Shown: positions 33,609-43,158, counted from the first letter of the stretch. The stretch: 64,000 nt of DNA from Actinomycetospora lutea (GCF_028737205.1 NZ_JAQZAL010000018.1:62001-126000); one strand, 5' to 3'. Notes: generated by a model not told the origin, from the sequence alone. Numbers and translations: made by a program.

Positions 33609-36449
33609 ATGAGCGTGGACGTCGAGTTCGGCGTGCTCGGGCCCGTCGAGGTCCGGCACCGCGGAGACCGCGTCCCGCTCGGGGGCACCCGGCCACGCAC
33701 CGTGCTCGCCCTGTTGCTCTGCGCCGACGGCCACCCGGTGGGCGACGAGCGCCTCATCGACGCGCTATGGGGTGACGACCCCCCCGACCGGGCCCGCGCG
33801 CGGCTGCACACCACGGTCTCGCGCCTGCGCGCCGCGCTCGGCGACGTCGGCGCGCGGCTGCGTCGCGAGGCCGCCGGGTACCGGCTCCGGGTCGAGGCCG
33901 GCGAGCTCGACCTGCACCGCGCCGAGCGGCTCCTGCGCCGTGCCCGGGCCGCACCCGGCCCGCCCGAGGCGACCGGACTGCTGCGCGACGCCCTCGCGTG
34001 CTGGCGCGGACCCGCGCTGGCCGACCTCGCCGACCTCCCCGGCATCGAGGCGGGCGGTCTCGCCGCCGACCGTGTCCGCTTCGACGCCCTGCGCCACACG
34101 GTGCGCGCCGAGCTCCTCGACGCCGAGCTCGCCGCGGGCCACCACCACGAGGTGCTCCCCGACGCGGAGCGCGCCGCGGCCGCCGACCCGCTGCGCGAGC
34201 GCCCGCACCGCCAGCTGGCCACCGCGCTCCACCGCGCGGGGCGCAGCGTCGACGCCCTCGCCGTCCTGCGCGGCTACCGGGCGCGCCTGGCCGACGAGGC
34301 CGGGCTGGACCCGAGCACGGAGCTCGGCGCCCTGGAGGCGGCGGTGCTCGCGCAGCAGGAGACGGTGGCGGTCGTCCCGGCGCCCCGCGCGCCGCCGCCC
34401 CGCAGCACGGCGGCGTCCCTGCACGGCCGCGACGCCGAGCTCGCCGAGGTCGCGCGCCTGCTCGCCGTCGCCCGGGTCGTGACGGTGATCGGGGTCGGCG
34501 GGGTGGGCAAGACGCGGGTGGCCCGCGCCGCCGCGGCCGCCGAGACCGGGCGGGCCGTCGCGCTGTGCGAGCTCGACGGCGTCACCGAGACCGGCGCGGT
34601 GGGCTGCGCGATCGCCGACGCGCTGGGCTTCCCGTCGCTGGAGGCGGCCGGCCAGGCGCTCGGGAGCGCGGAACGGCTGCTCCTGCTCGACGACTGCGAG
34701 CACGTCCTCGACACCGTCGCGCCCGCCGTGACCGGGCTGCTGGCGCGCTGCCCCGGCGTCACCGTGCTCGCCACCAGCCGGGAGCCGCTGGGCCTGCCCG
34801 AGGAGCACGTCCTCGCGCTGGGCACCCTCGCGCTCCCCGCCCGCGACGACCCCGCCGCGGTGCGCGAGAGCCCCGCCGCCCGGCTGCTGACCGACCGCGC
34901 GGCGGCCTGCGGGGCGCGCGTCGACACGGAGGCGGACGCCGCCGCCGTGGCCGCCCTGTGCCGGCGCCTCGACGGGCTCCCGCTGGCCCTCGAGCTGGCC
35001 GCGGTGCGGCTGCGCAGCCTCACGCCCGAGGAGGTGCTCGAGCACCTCGACCGGCGGCTGGACCTGCTGCGGCGCACGGGCAGCTCCGGGCCCGCGCGGC
35101 ACCGCAGCCTCGACGCGACCGTGGCCTGGTCGTACGACCGGCTCCCCGGGCCGACACGGCGCTTCTTCGCCCGCCTCGGCGTGTTCGCCGGGCGCTTCAC
35201 CGCCGACCACGCCCACGCGGTGGCGGGCGAGGACGACCTCCTCGACACCGTCGACCACCTCGACCGCCTGGTCGCGGCGTCGATGCTCACCGTGCAGCAG
35301 CGGGCGGGCCGCACCTGGTACGCGCTGCTGGCCACGATGCGCCGCTTCGCCCGCGACCGCCTCGAGGAACGCGGCGAGCAGCAGGCCGTCCGCGACCGCT
35401 GGGTCGACTCGGTGCTCGCCGCCGCCGTCGACGCCCGCGACCTCATGGTGCACGCCTGGCCCGCGCACCTGCTGGTCACGCTGCAGAACCTGCACACCGA
35501 CGTCGCGGACGCGCTGCGCTGGTGCGTCGCCCACGACGACGGGCCCGATCGCGCGCTCCCGCTGTTCGTCCCCATGTGCAGCGTGCTCAAGAACCGCAGC
35601 GCGATGCCGGTCGCCGACCTCGGCGACGCCGTGCTGCGGCGCTGGCCGGACTCCTCCGGGCGCGCCCGGAGCGAGGCGGCGGCCGCGGCGGCCGTCGCCC
35701 ACGTGCTGCGCGGCTCGGCGGAGCGGGGCGCGACGCTGGCGCGCGAGGCGCTGTCCGGGTCGTCCCCGCTCGCCGCGGTGAACGCCCGGCGCGCGCTGTT
35801 CTTCCGGGCGCGCACGACCGGCCGGGACGACGACGCCCTGCGCTGGGCCGAGGAGGCCCTCGAGGTCGCCGCCGCCCACGCCATGACGCCCTGGCACAAC
35901 GAGCTGCTCACCTTCCGCGCCATCGCCCTGGCCGCGACGGGACGCCTCGGCGAGGCCCTCGAGCAGGTCGAGGCGGCCCACCGGGCCGCGCCGGCGATCG
36001 GCAGCCCGGCGCTGGTCGCGTGGGCGGGCGTGGTCCGCGGGTGCCTGGTCGCGGCGGAGGATCCGCGGGCGGGACGCGCGTCGTCCGACGGCGCGACGCG
36101 GGCCTGCGAGGAGATCGACTACCCGATCGGGTCGGGCGTCGGCCGCCGGACGCTGGGCGCGCTGGCGCTGCGCGACGGCGCGCTGGACGAGGCCCGCGAG
36201 CACCTCCGCCGCGCCCTCGACGCGTACTCGGGGCTCGGGTACGCCGCCGAGGTGGCGCTGAGCCTGCGCTGGCTCGCCCGCCTCGCCCACGCGTCCGACC
36301 GGCCGGGCGACGCCGACGTCCTGCTGCGCGCCGGCGGCACCGCCCGCGGCGACGTCGTCGAGGACGTGCTGCGGCCCGGCGCGCTGGAGCGGCGGCCGGG
36401 CCCGCCGCCCCCGCTCACCGAGGCGCTGGTGCTGGCGCGCTCGCTGTGA
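33609..36449 (+). CDS. AfsR/SARP-type transcriptional regulator (SARP 2)
   Basis: The product is 946 aa (949 if the ATG at 33600 is used). Winged helix (VEFGVLGPVEVRHRGDRVPLGG, then RTVLALLLCADGHPVGDERLIDALWGDD) about 1-95; activator domain 100-250; NB-ARC ATPase with Walker A GVGGVGKTRVARAA near 296, LLLLDDCEHVLD and ATSREPLGLPEEHV; C-terminal helical repeats to the end. It is divergent from MT2. Three 11-bp repeats and TATGCT lie in its promoter, so it probably activates itself and MT2. It overlaps the convergent MFS gene by 35 bp. Confidence 0.92.
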   Translation: MSVDVEFGVLGPVEVRHRGDRVPLGGTRPRTVLALLLCADGHPVGDERLIDALWGDDPPDRARARLHTTVSRLRAALGDVGARLRREAAGYRLRVEAGELDLHRAERLLRRARAAPGPPEATGLLRDALACWRGPALADLADLPGIEAGGLAADRVRFDALRHTVRAELLDAELAAGHHHEVLPDAERAAAADPLRERPHRQLATALHRAGRSVDALAVLRGYRARLADEAGLDPSTELGALEAAVLAQQETVAVVPAPRAPPPRSTAASLHGRDAELAEVARLLAVARVVTVIGVGGVGKTRVARAAAAAETGRAVALCELDGVTETGAVGCAIADALGFPSLEAAGQALGSAERLLLLDDCEHVLDTVAPAVTGLLARCPGVTVLATSREPLGLPEEHVLALGTLALPARDDPAAVRESPAARLLTDRAAACGARVDTEADAAAVAALCRRLDGLPLALELAAVRLRSLTPEEVLEHLDRRLDLLRRTGSSGPARHRSLDATVAWSYDRLPGPTRRFFARLGVFAGRFTADHAHAVAGEDDLLDTVDHLDRLVAASMLTVQQRAGRTWYALLATMRRFARDRLEERGEQQAVRDRWVDSVLAAAVDARDLMVHAWPAHLLVTLQNLHTDVADALRWCVAHDDGPDRALPLFVPMCSVLKNRSAMPVADLGDAVLRRWPDSSGRARSEAAAAAAVAHVLRGSAERGATLAREALSGSSPLAAVNARRALFFRARTTGRDDDALRWAEEALEVAAAHAMTPWHNELLTFRAIALAATGRLGEALEQVEAAHRAAPAIGSPALVAWAGVVRGCLVAAEDPRAGRASSDGATRACEEIDYPIGSGVGRRTLGALALRDGALDEAREHLRRALDAYSGLGYAAEVALSLRWLARLAHASDRPGDADVLLRAGGTARGDVVEDVLRPGALERRPGPPPPLTEALVLARSL

Positions 36450-37596
36450 CGCCGGCGCGGAGGAACACCGCGCACCCCGCCGCGCCGCAGGCCACCGCCA
36501 CCGCGATCCCCGCCGCCGGGCTGCCCGCGGCGTCGGCGACGAGACCCGCCACCGCCGGGCCGAGCAGACCCCCGGCCGCGGCCGCGAGGTGCATGACCCC
36601 GAGGCGCAGCCCGAAGCCGGCCACGCCGAAGAGCTGGGCGGCGGCCGCGCCGCTCACCCCGACGTAGGCGCCGTGGGCACACCCGAACACGACGGCGAAC
36701 GCGAGGAGACCCGCGAGCCGGCCGTCCGCGAGCAGCCACCCCGCGACGCTCACGGGCAGCGCGACCGCGCCGGCCCGGCACACCGGCCAGGCACCCCACC
36801 GGGCCACCGCCGGCACGGCCACGAGGCGGGCGAGCAGGCTCGCCGATCCCGCCACGGCGACCAGGAGGGCGCCGATCGCGAGGCCGGCGCCGCGCAGCGT
36901 CGCGAACGACGCGAGGTGCACGAACGGCACGAACATCGCTGCGCACAGCCCGACGGCCCCGAGCACGAAGCGCCGGAAGGCCGGGTCCGCCAGGACCGTG
37001 CGCAGGCCCGCGGCGCTCGTCGTCGCGTCGCGGCGCCCGGTCGGGGCCGCCGGCGCGCACGCCCCGACGACGACCGCGGCGACCACCGCGAGCACCACGG
37101 CCGCGCCGCGGACCCCGAGCGCGCCGACGAGAGCGACCGTCGCCGGCGGGGTGACGACGGTGGCGAGCCCGGCGCCCGCGGACGCGACCACCAGCGCCGC
37201 GTCCCGGCGCCGCTCGATCACCGCGGCGACCGCGGTCTGCAGCGGCACGAACAGGCATCCCGCCCCGCCGCCGACCCCGAGGGCGAACCCCGCGGCCGCC
37301 ACCGGGAACGACCCGGCGCCGGCGAGCACGAGCAGGCCCGCGGGGATCGCCACGGCGCCGAGGACGACGAGCGGCCGCGCGCCGTGGCGCTGGCTCCACG
37401 GGCCGGTGATGACGCCGAGCCCGAGCGTGACGGCCAGGGTGGCCGCCAGCATCACGGCGACGGCGCCGCGCGCGACCCCGAACTCCGCGGCAACCGGCCC
37501 CACGAGCGGCCCGGTGCCGGTGGCGAGACCGAGGCCCACGCTGGTCGCGGCCACGGTCGCGACCAGCAGCCGGCCCCCGTGCGGACGGGTCGTCAC
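36415..37596 (-). CDS. Major facilitator superfamily transporter
   Basis: The product is 393 aa with about twelve membrane helices (for example LLVATVAATSVGLGLATGTG, GAVAVMLAATLAVTLGLGVI, PLVVLGAVAIPAGLLVLAG). The A-motif loop between helices 2 and 3 is present in altered form (GPWSQRHGARP). This matches the MFS permeases of the YbjJ/monocarboxylate type. GTG 37596 shares GTGA with the stop of the PIG-L gene, so it is translated from the same message. In this cluster it is the likely exporter of the methylated product (inference). Confidence 0.85.
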   Translation of the reverse strand: MTTRPHGGRLLVATVAATSVGLGLATGTGPLVGPVAAEFGVARGAVAVMLAATLAVTLGLGVITGPWSQRHGARPLVVLGAVAIPAGLLVLAGAGSFPVAAAGFALGVGGGAGCLFVPLQTAVAAVIERRRDAALVVASAGAGLATVVTPPATVALVGALGVRGAAVVLAVVAAVVVGACAPAAPTGRRDATTSAAGLRTVLADPAFRRFVLGAVGLCAAMFVPFVHLASFATLRGAGLAIGALLVAVAGSASLLARLVAVPAVARWGAWPVCRAGAVALPVSVAGWLLADGRLAGLLAFAVVFGCAHGAYVGVSGAAAAQLFGVAGFGLRLGVMHLAAAAGGLLGPAVAGLVADAAGSPAAGIAVAVACGAAGCAVFLRAGVTASAPAPAPR

Positions 37597-38393
37597 GACG
37601 CGCTCGCCGGACGGAAGTACTCCCCGGCGACCGAGTCCACGTAGCGCGTCGAGCCGAGCGCCGCCTCGAGCGAGGCGGTCTGGGTCGTCTGCGCGCGCAA
37701 CGCGGCGACCTTGCGTGCGAGCACACCGCCGTCGAGCTCGAGGTCGACCGCGAGGTGCTCGGCCGGGAACGGCGCGAAGGCGTCGCCGGTGTCGTCCATC
37801 GGCTCGACGAACTCGCCGAAGCGCTCGACCCAGCGCGCCGTGACGCAGGCGTGCAGCAGGCGCGGCGCGGCGCCGGCGAGCTGGCGCACCGCGCGGCCGG
37901 TCCACGCCGACACCGCGCGGTGGTCGCCGTGGCCGGTGATCCCGTCGGGGCCGAACGTCAGGACGGTGTCGGGCGCGACGTCGGCGATGACGGCCGCGAG
38001 CTCGTCGACGGTGTCCTCGCCGGGGTCGCCGCGCAGGGAGCCGTCGAGGTGACAGCGGCCGCGGGCGTCGCCGAGGAAGCGGTGCTCGATGGTGTCGTGC
38101 AGCGCGTCGAGGCTGGCGACGATCTCCTCGCCGCGCCGGGCCGCGAGCCGGGCGGGCGGCCAGAGGCCCGGGTCGTCGGTGCCGTGCTCGCCGCGGGTCG
38201 CGGTGACGACGACGACCCGCTGGCCGCGGGCCGCCGCGGCGGCCATGAGCCCGCCCGACAGGTAGACCTCGTCGTCGGGGTGGGCCCAGACGCCGACGAT
38301 CGTGCCGAGCCGGTGGACGGCGTCGACGCTGCGGACGACGGGGGCGGTGTGGGTGCTGGTCGTGAGGGTCACGGCGGTCTCCTCGCTCGGCAT
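37593..38393 (-). CDS. PIG-L family zinc deacetylase
   Basis: The product is 266 aa. Family members remove N-acetyl groups from sugars (GlcNAc-PI, mycothiol precursor, antibiotic pseudo-disaccharides). The Zn/catalytic motif is WAHPDDEVYLSGG (about 36-48), with VVTATRGEHG and the second ligand region GHGDHRAVSAWTG. The start at 38393 places the family strand near the N-terminus. An upstream in-frame ATG at 38456 is less likely because it would overlap the SARP 3 coding end and its repeats. It is followed by the coupled MFS gene. Confidence 0.88.
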   Translation of the reverse strand: MPSEETAVTLTTSTHTAPVVRSVDAVHRLGTIVGVWAHPDDEVYLSGGLMAAAAARGQRVVVVTATRGEHGTDDPGLWPPARLAARRGEEIVASLDALHDTIEHRFLGDARGRCHLDGSLRGDPGEDTVDELAAVIADVAPDTVLTFGPDGITGHGDHRAVSAWTGRAVRQLAGAAPRLLHACVTARWVERFGEFVEPMDDTGDAFAPFPAEHLAVDLELDGGVLARKVAALRAQTTQTASLEAALGSTRYVDSVAGEYFRPASAS

Positions 38394-38405
38394 CGGTCGG
38401 TGACG

Positions 38406-38435
38406 CGGTCGAGGGTCCGTCGGGGGCCTGTCAGC
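38406..38435. promoter_or_regulatory. SARP-type direct repeats, site C
   Basis: CGGTC (38406), CCGTC (38417) and CTGTCAGC (38428) are spaced 11 bp and end over the SARP 3 stop codon. They lie 13-42 bp upstream of the PIG-L start. The first two units match the motif only in GTC, so this site is weaker than A and B. Confidence 0.45.
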
Positions 38436-41283
38436 GGGCGTGCACGTCGCTGTCACGACCCTCGAGGTGGCGGGCGACGGCGTCCCGGGCGAGCGCGAGC
38501 GCGCGGTCGCGGTCCGGCGCGGCGGGGTCCGGGGCGCCGCGCCCGCCCGGCGGGTCCGGGGCGTCGGGAGCGCGGTCGGCGGCGGCGTCGAGGAGGTCGG
38601 CGGTGGCGTGGTCGTCGAGGGTCCGCAGCAGCACGGCCAGGTTGCGCAGGGTCACCCACTGGTGGCCCCAGTTGCCGCCCTCGGCCCAGTGGTCGATCAC
38701 CTCGCGGTAGCCGCGCAGGGCCGCGCCGAGGTGACCGACCCGCGAGCGCAGCGACGCGAGGCCGACCGCGGCGATGGCCTCGAGGAAGGTCGACCCGACC
38801 GCGCGGGCGTGCGCGATCGCGGTGGTGTAGCCGTCCTCGGCGGCGTCGACCCGGTCCTCGACGCTGTCGATCTCCGCGGTCACGTAGGCGGCGAGCCCGA
38901 GCAGGGTCGGCACGTCGCCGGCCGGCAGGCGGGCGACCAGCTCCCGCGCCCGGGCCGGGTCACCGGCGTACAGGGCGCCCAGCGCGCCCACCCCGGGCTG
39001 CGGCACCGGCCCGGTGGCCAGCTCGCGCGCCGCGACGTCGTGGGCCACGGCGGCCTCCCAGTCGCCGAGCGTGAGCGCGACCTGCGCGAGCACCGACCGG
39101 TTGAACCGCCGGCCCTCGACGCCGCTGGGCCGCTCCAGGCCGGCGTGCGCGAGCCGGTCGGCACGGGGCGCGTCGGCCCGCATGTAGGCGTCCTGGGCGG
39201 CCGCCGCCCACACCTGGCCCTCCTCCGGGTGCCCGACCAGGGCCGGGTCGTCGAGCAGCTCGGTCGCCCAGCCGCGGATCTCCTCCAGGTCGCGCCAGGT
39301 GGCCGCCTCCACGAGCAGGACGATCACGGCCACGGCCGCGTCGAGGTCGCCGCGGCCGCGGGCCAGGCGCCAGGCCGCGCGCAGGTTGCCCTGCTCCCGG
39401 CGCAGCGCCCGGTCGACGGCCGCCTCGTCGGCGGTCCGTGAGGTCCGCTGCGCCCACCGCGCGAGCTCCACCGCCCAGGTCACCAGCAGCGCGTCGGCGG
39501 CGGCGTCCTCGCCGGCGGCCACGAGCTCGTCGCGGCCGAAGGCGCGCAGCGTCTCCAGGATGCGGTAGCGGGTGCGGCCGGCCGGGTCGGGGACCGCCTC
39601 GACCATCGAGGCGTCGACCAGGCGCGCGAGCAGGTCGCCGGCGTCGCCGCGCAGTCCGAGCGCCGCCACCGTGGACTCCACCGCGGTGAGGTCGACGCCG
39701 TCGGCGAACACCGCCAGGGTCCGGAAGAGGCGCTGCTCGTCGGCGCTGAGCAGGTCGTAGGACCAGGCCACGGTCGCGCGCAGGGTCCGGTGCCGCTCGT
39801 GCAGGGCGCGGCTGCCGAGCAGGTCCAGCGACCGGTCGAGGCGGGCCGCGAGCGCAGCGGGCGCGAAGGTCGGCAGCCGGCCCGCGGCCAGCTCGATGGC
39901 CAGGGGCAGGCCCTCGAGCCGGCGCACGATCTCGGCGACGTCGCCCAGCTCGTCGGGCCCGAACGCGAGGTCCGGGCGCACCCGGCGGGCCCGGTCGAGG
40001 AAGACGGCGACGGCCGCGACCCCCGGCAGCTCCTCCGGCGGCGACGCCGCCCCGGGCGTCGCCAGCGGCGCGAGGCGGACGACGGCCTCCTCGGCGAGCC
40101 CGAGCGGCTCGCGGCTGGTGGCGAGCAGCGTGGTCCCGGGGCAGTGCTCCAGGAGCGCGGCGGCGAGCCCGCGGACCGCGTCGAGCAGGTGCTCGCAGTT
40201 GTCGAGCACCACGAGCCGCGGGGACCCGGCCAGCACGTCGAGACACGCGCCGAGGACGTCGCCGGTGCCGGTGTGCAGGCGCAGCGCGCCGGCGAGCGCG
40301 TGCGGGACGCCGGCCGGGTCGGTGACCGGCGCGAGCAGGAGCGTGGTGGTGCCGGGGGCGCGGCGGGCGAGCTCGTGCGCCAGCCGCGTCTTCCCGACGC
40401 CGCCGGCCCCGACCACGGTGACCAGCCGCTCGGTCGCGAGCAGCTGCTCGGCGGCGGCCAGCTCGACGTCCCGCCCGTGGAGACCGGGGCGGGCCTCCTG
40501 GGGCGCGCGCGGCGCCGGCACCGGCACGAGCTCGCCCGCCGCGACCTCGCTCTCCAGCGCGGCCAGGGCCGGCGACGGGTCCAGCCCCGTCTCCTCGGCC
40601 AGCCGCGCCCGGAACCCGCGGGCGGTCCGCAGGGCGCGCGGCGCCTGGCCGGTGGCGGCCTGCGCCCGCACGAGCAGCAGGACCGCGGGCTCGCGCAGCG
40701 GGTCGTCCGCGACAGCGTCGGCGGCGGGCTCCAGCGCCTGCTCGGCGGCCCCGGCGGCGATCAGGGCGGCGACGAGGCGGTCGGTGACGTCGCGCCAGAG
40801 CTCGTGCGCCGCCTGGGCGACCGCGCGCAGCGGGGGCACGTCGGCGAGGTCGACGAGCGCCGTGCCCCGCCACGCGGCCCGGGCGTCGCGCAGCAGCCCC
40901 ACGGCTGTCGCCGGGTCGTCGGTGGCGCGGGCGAGGTCCCGCAGCGCGCGCACGCGCCTCAGGTCGAGGCCGCCCTCGGCGAGACGGAGGCGGTAGCCGC
41001 CGTCCGCGGTGGTCAGGCAGCGGCCCCCCGCCGGGCCGAGGTCGGCGCGCAGCCGGGAGACGTGGCTGTGCACGGTGGCGCGCGCGGACTCCGGCGGGTC
41101 GTCGGGCCACAGGGCGTCCACCAGCTGCTCGACGGTGACGGGGCGCCCCTCGGCCAGCGCCAGCATCGCCAGCACCGCGCGACGCTTGGGACCGCGCACG
41201 TCCACCGCGGCGCCGTCGACGGTGAGCCGCAACGGCCCGAGCACGTCGACACCCACGTCCGCGCTTCGCCCGTCGTTCTCCAC
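38431..41283 (-). CDS. AfsR/SARP-type transcriptional regulator (SARP 3)
   Basis: The product is 950 aa. Winged helix (VLGPLRLTVDGAAVDVRG, KRRAVLAMLALAEGRPVTVEQLVDALWPDD) about 12-95; activator domain to 245; NB-ARC with VVGAGGVGKTRLAHEL near 291, RLVVLDNCEHLLD and ATSREPLGLAEE; C-terminal TPR-like helices. It is upstream of PIG-L/MFS on the same strand, 37 bp apart. Its promoter gap holds repeat site D. With SARP 2 it makes a pair of large regulators in one 12-kb cluster, suggesting a cascade. Confidence 0.92.
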   Translation of the reverse strand: MENDGRSADVGVDVLGPLRLTVDGAAVDVRGPKRRAVLAMLALAEGRPVTVEQLVDALWPDDPPESARATVHSHVSRLRADLGPAGGRCLTTADGGYRLRLAEGGLDLRRVRALRDLARATDDPATAVGLLRDARAAWRGTALVDLADVPPLRAVAQAAHELWRDVTDRLVAALIAAGAAEQALEPAADAVADDPLREPAVLLLVRAQAATGQAPRALRTARGFRARLAEETGLDPSPALAALESEVAAGELVPVPAPRAPQEARPGLHGRDVELAAAEQLLATERLVTVVGAGGVGKTRLAHELARRAPGTTTLLLAPVTDPAGVPHALAGALRLHTGTGDVLGACLDVLAGSPRLVVLDNCEHLLDAVRGLAAALLEHCPGTTLLATSREPLGLAEEAVVRLAPLATPGAASPPEELPGVAAVAVFLDRARRVRPDLAFGPDELGDVAEIVRRLEGLPLAIELAAGRLPTFAPAALAARLDRSLDLLGSRALHERHRTLRATVAWSYDLLSADEQRLFRTLAVFADGVDLTAVESTVAALGLRGDAGDLLARLVDASMVEAVPDPAGRTRYRILETLRAFGRDELVAAGEDAAADALLVTWAVELARWAQRTSRTADEAAVDRALRREQGNLRAAWRLARGRGDLDAAVAVIVLLVEAATWRDLEEIRGWATELLDDPALVGHPEEGQVWAAAAQDAYMRADAPRADRLAHAGLERPSGVEGRRFNRSVLAQVALTLGDWEAAVAHDVAARELATGPVPQPGVGALGALYAGDPARARELVARLPAGDVPTLLGLAAYVTAEIDSVEDRVDAAEDGYTTAIAHARAVGSTFLEAIAAVGLASLRSRVGHLGAALRGYREVIDHWAEGGNWGHQWVTLRNLAVLLRTLDDHATADLLDAAADRAPDAPDPPGGRGAPDPAAPDRDRALALARDAVARHLEGRDSDVHAR

Positions 41284-41315
41284 CCGTCACCACTCCCCGT
41301 GACGAGCATGCCGTC

Positions 41316-41342
41316 CTGTCAGCGACGTGCAAGGGGCGTGCC
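41316..41342. promoter_or_regulatory. SARP-type direct repeats, site D
   Basis: CTGTCAGC (41316), GTGCA (41327) and GTGCC (41338) are 11 bp apart in the divergent gap between SARP 3 (start 41283) and the YdhR-like gene (start 41413). CTGTCAGC is identical to the unit at sites A and C. Confidence 0.45.
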
Positions 41343-41412
41343 AGCCGATCGGCCCAGGGTGGTCGTCACCGGACAGCCCGTTCGCACGCACCGCCACGAT
41401 CGGAGGGCCGCC

Positions 41413-41703
41413 ATGCATGCCCTGCACATCACGTTCACCTCGTCCGCATCGGCCGACCAGACCCGGGACGGCGCCATCGCCTTCGCCGAGGCGCTGCGCA
41501 CGGTCCCCGGCTTCGTCGCCAAGACCTGGCTGCTCGACGGGGCCCACCACGGCGGCTTCTACGTCTTCACCGACCGCGCCGCCGCCGAGGCCTACCGCGA
41601 CGGACCGCTCGTCGCCGGCCTGCGCGAGCACCCGGCGTTCGCCGACTTCGAGATCCGCGGCTGGGACGTCGACGAGGACCTCGGCGCCCTGACCCACGCC
41701 TGA
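41413..41703 (+). CDS. YdhR-like monooxygenase-fold small protein
   Basis: The product is 96 aa with a ferredoxin-like alpha/beta pattern of the dimeric YdhR/ABM group: MHALHITFTSSASADQT, then VPGFVAKTWLLDGAHHGGFYVFTDRAAAEAYRDG, ending AFADFEIRGWDV. Members include quinone-forming monooxygenases, but many are uncharacterised. A GGAGGG site supports the start. It lies 26 bp upstream of a flavoprotein oxidoreductase, so the pair is likely a two-gene operon controlled from repeat site D. Confidence 0.75.
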   Translation: MHALHITFTSSASADQTRDGAIAFAEALRTVPGFVAKTWLLDGAHHGGFYVFTDRAAAEAYRDGPLVAGLREHPAFADFEIRGWDVDEDLGALTHA

Positions 41704-41729
41704 CCGATCACCACCTCCGGAGGAGCACC

Positions 41730-43112
41730 ATGACCATCACCCAGGACCGGACCCTCGTCGCCGCGCTGCGCGCGAGCCTCACCGGCGACGTCATCGACCG
41801 CACCGACCACCGCTACGACGAGGCCCGCCGGGTCTGGAACGGCCTCATCGACCGCCATCCCCTGGTCATCGCCCGGTGCCGCGACGTCGCCGACGTCGTC
41901 GCGGCGCTCGACGTGGCCCGCCGCTACCGGCCGGTCGTCAGCATCCGCGGGGGCGGGCACCAGGTGGCGGGCAGCGCCGTCTGCGACGACGGGCTCGTGA
42001 TCGACCTGTCGGCGATGACCACCGTGACCGTCGACGCGCAGGCCCGCACCGCGCGGGTCGGCGCCGGCGCGCGCTGGGCCGACGTCAACGCCGCCACCCA
42101 GCGCCACGGGCTCGTCGTCCAGGGCGGCGAGGTGTCCGAGACCGGCGTCGCGGGCCTGACCCTCGGCGGGGGGATGGGCGCCCTGCAGCGGGCGTACGGC
42201 CTGAGCTGCGACGCCCTGCGCTCGGTGGAGATCGTCACCGCCGACGGGGTCGTGCGCACCGCGAGCGCCACCGAGCACGCGGACCTCTTCTGGGCCGTGC
42301 GCGGCGGCGGGCGCGGCATCGGCGTCGTGACGACGATGGAGTTCGCGCTGCGGCCGCTGGGCCCGCAGGTGGCGAGCGCGCTCGTGCTCTACCCCGCCGA
42401 GCAGGCGGGCACGGTCCTCGACGCCTGGCGCGACCTCGTGCCGCGGATGCCGGACACGGTGTCGCCGGAGTACGCGATCTGGAGCGTGCCCCCGGACCCG
42501 GCGATCCCCGCCGAGATGCACGGGATGCCGGTCATCGCCGTGGCCGGGCTCTACGCGGGCCCGGCCGAGGAGGGGCTCGAGGTGCTCGCGCCCCTGGCCC
42601 GCCTCGGCACATCGCTGATGGACGCCACCGCGATCACCGACTACTCGGCGAGCCAGTCCGCCCTCGACCCGCTCTTCCCGGCCGGGAACCGCTACTTCTT
42701 CAAGTCGCACTTCCTCGAGGAGCTCACCGACGCGGCGGCCGAGGCCGTCGTCGCGTGCGGCGAGGGTCGCCCGACCCCGCAGTGCATCGCGGTCGTCCGC
42801 ACGCTGGGCGGGGCGGTCGCCGCGGTCGGCGACGACGAGACGGCGTTCGCCCACCGCCGCGCCCGGTTCAACGTCAGCATCGACGCCGGCTGGACCGACC
42901 CGGCCGACGACGACGCGGCGATCGGCTGGGCCCGGCGGGCGTGGGACGGGCTCACGCCGTCCGCGACCGGCGGCGTGTACGTCAACTTCGCGGGCCTCGA
43001 CGAGGACGCCGACCGCGACGCGGTGTTCGGCGCACACACGGCGCGTCTCGACGCGATCGCCGCGACGTACGACCCGGACGGCGTCCTCACCGCGGCCGCG
43101 ACCCGGCACTGA
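41730..43112 (+). CDS. FAD-linked oxidoreductase, berberine-bridge-enzyme type
   Basis: The product is 460 aa. The p-cresol/VAO FAD domain is clear: VSIRGGGHQVAGS (covalent-FAD His77), VGAGARWADVNAATQRHGL, then GGEVSETGVAGLTLGGGMG. The Cys that gives a second flavin bond in bicovalent enzymes (GGxC) is absent; Val and Ser occupy that region, so a single covalent link is predicted. The C-terminal substrate cap ends with the BBE motif (GVYVNFAG ... DPDGVL). These enzymes oxidise alcohols, sugars or C-C bonds in natural products. It likely acts with the upstream YdhR-like protein. Confidence 0.9.
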   Translation: MTITQDRTLVAALRASLTGDVIDRTDHRYDEARRVWNGLIDRHPLVIARCRDVADVVAALDVARRYRPVVSIRGGGHQVAGSAVCDDGLVIDLSAMTTVTVDAQARTARVGAGARWADVNAATQRHGLVVQGGEVSETGVAGLTLGGGMGALQRAYGLSCDALRSVEIVTADGVVRTASATEHADLFWAVRGGGRGIGVVTTMEFALRPLGPQVASALVLYPAEQAGTVLDAWRDLVPRMPDTVSPEYAIWSVPPDPAIPAEMHGMPVIAVAGLYAGPAEEGLEVLAPLARLGTSLMDATAITDYSASQSALDPLFPAGNRYFFKSHFLEELTDAAAEAVVACGEGRPTPQCIAVVRTLGGAVAAVGDDETAFAHRRARFNVSIDAGWTDPADDDAAIGWARRAWDGLTPSATGGVYVNFAGLDEDADRDAVFGAHTARLDAIAATYDPDGVLTAAATRH

Positions 43113-43158
43113 GCGCGCCCGGTTCGGGGGTGCGCCCGGTCCCGGTTTGGGTTCCGCC

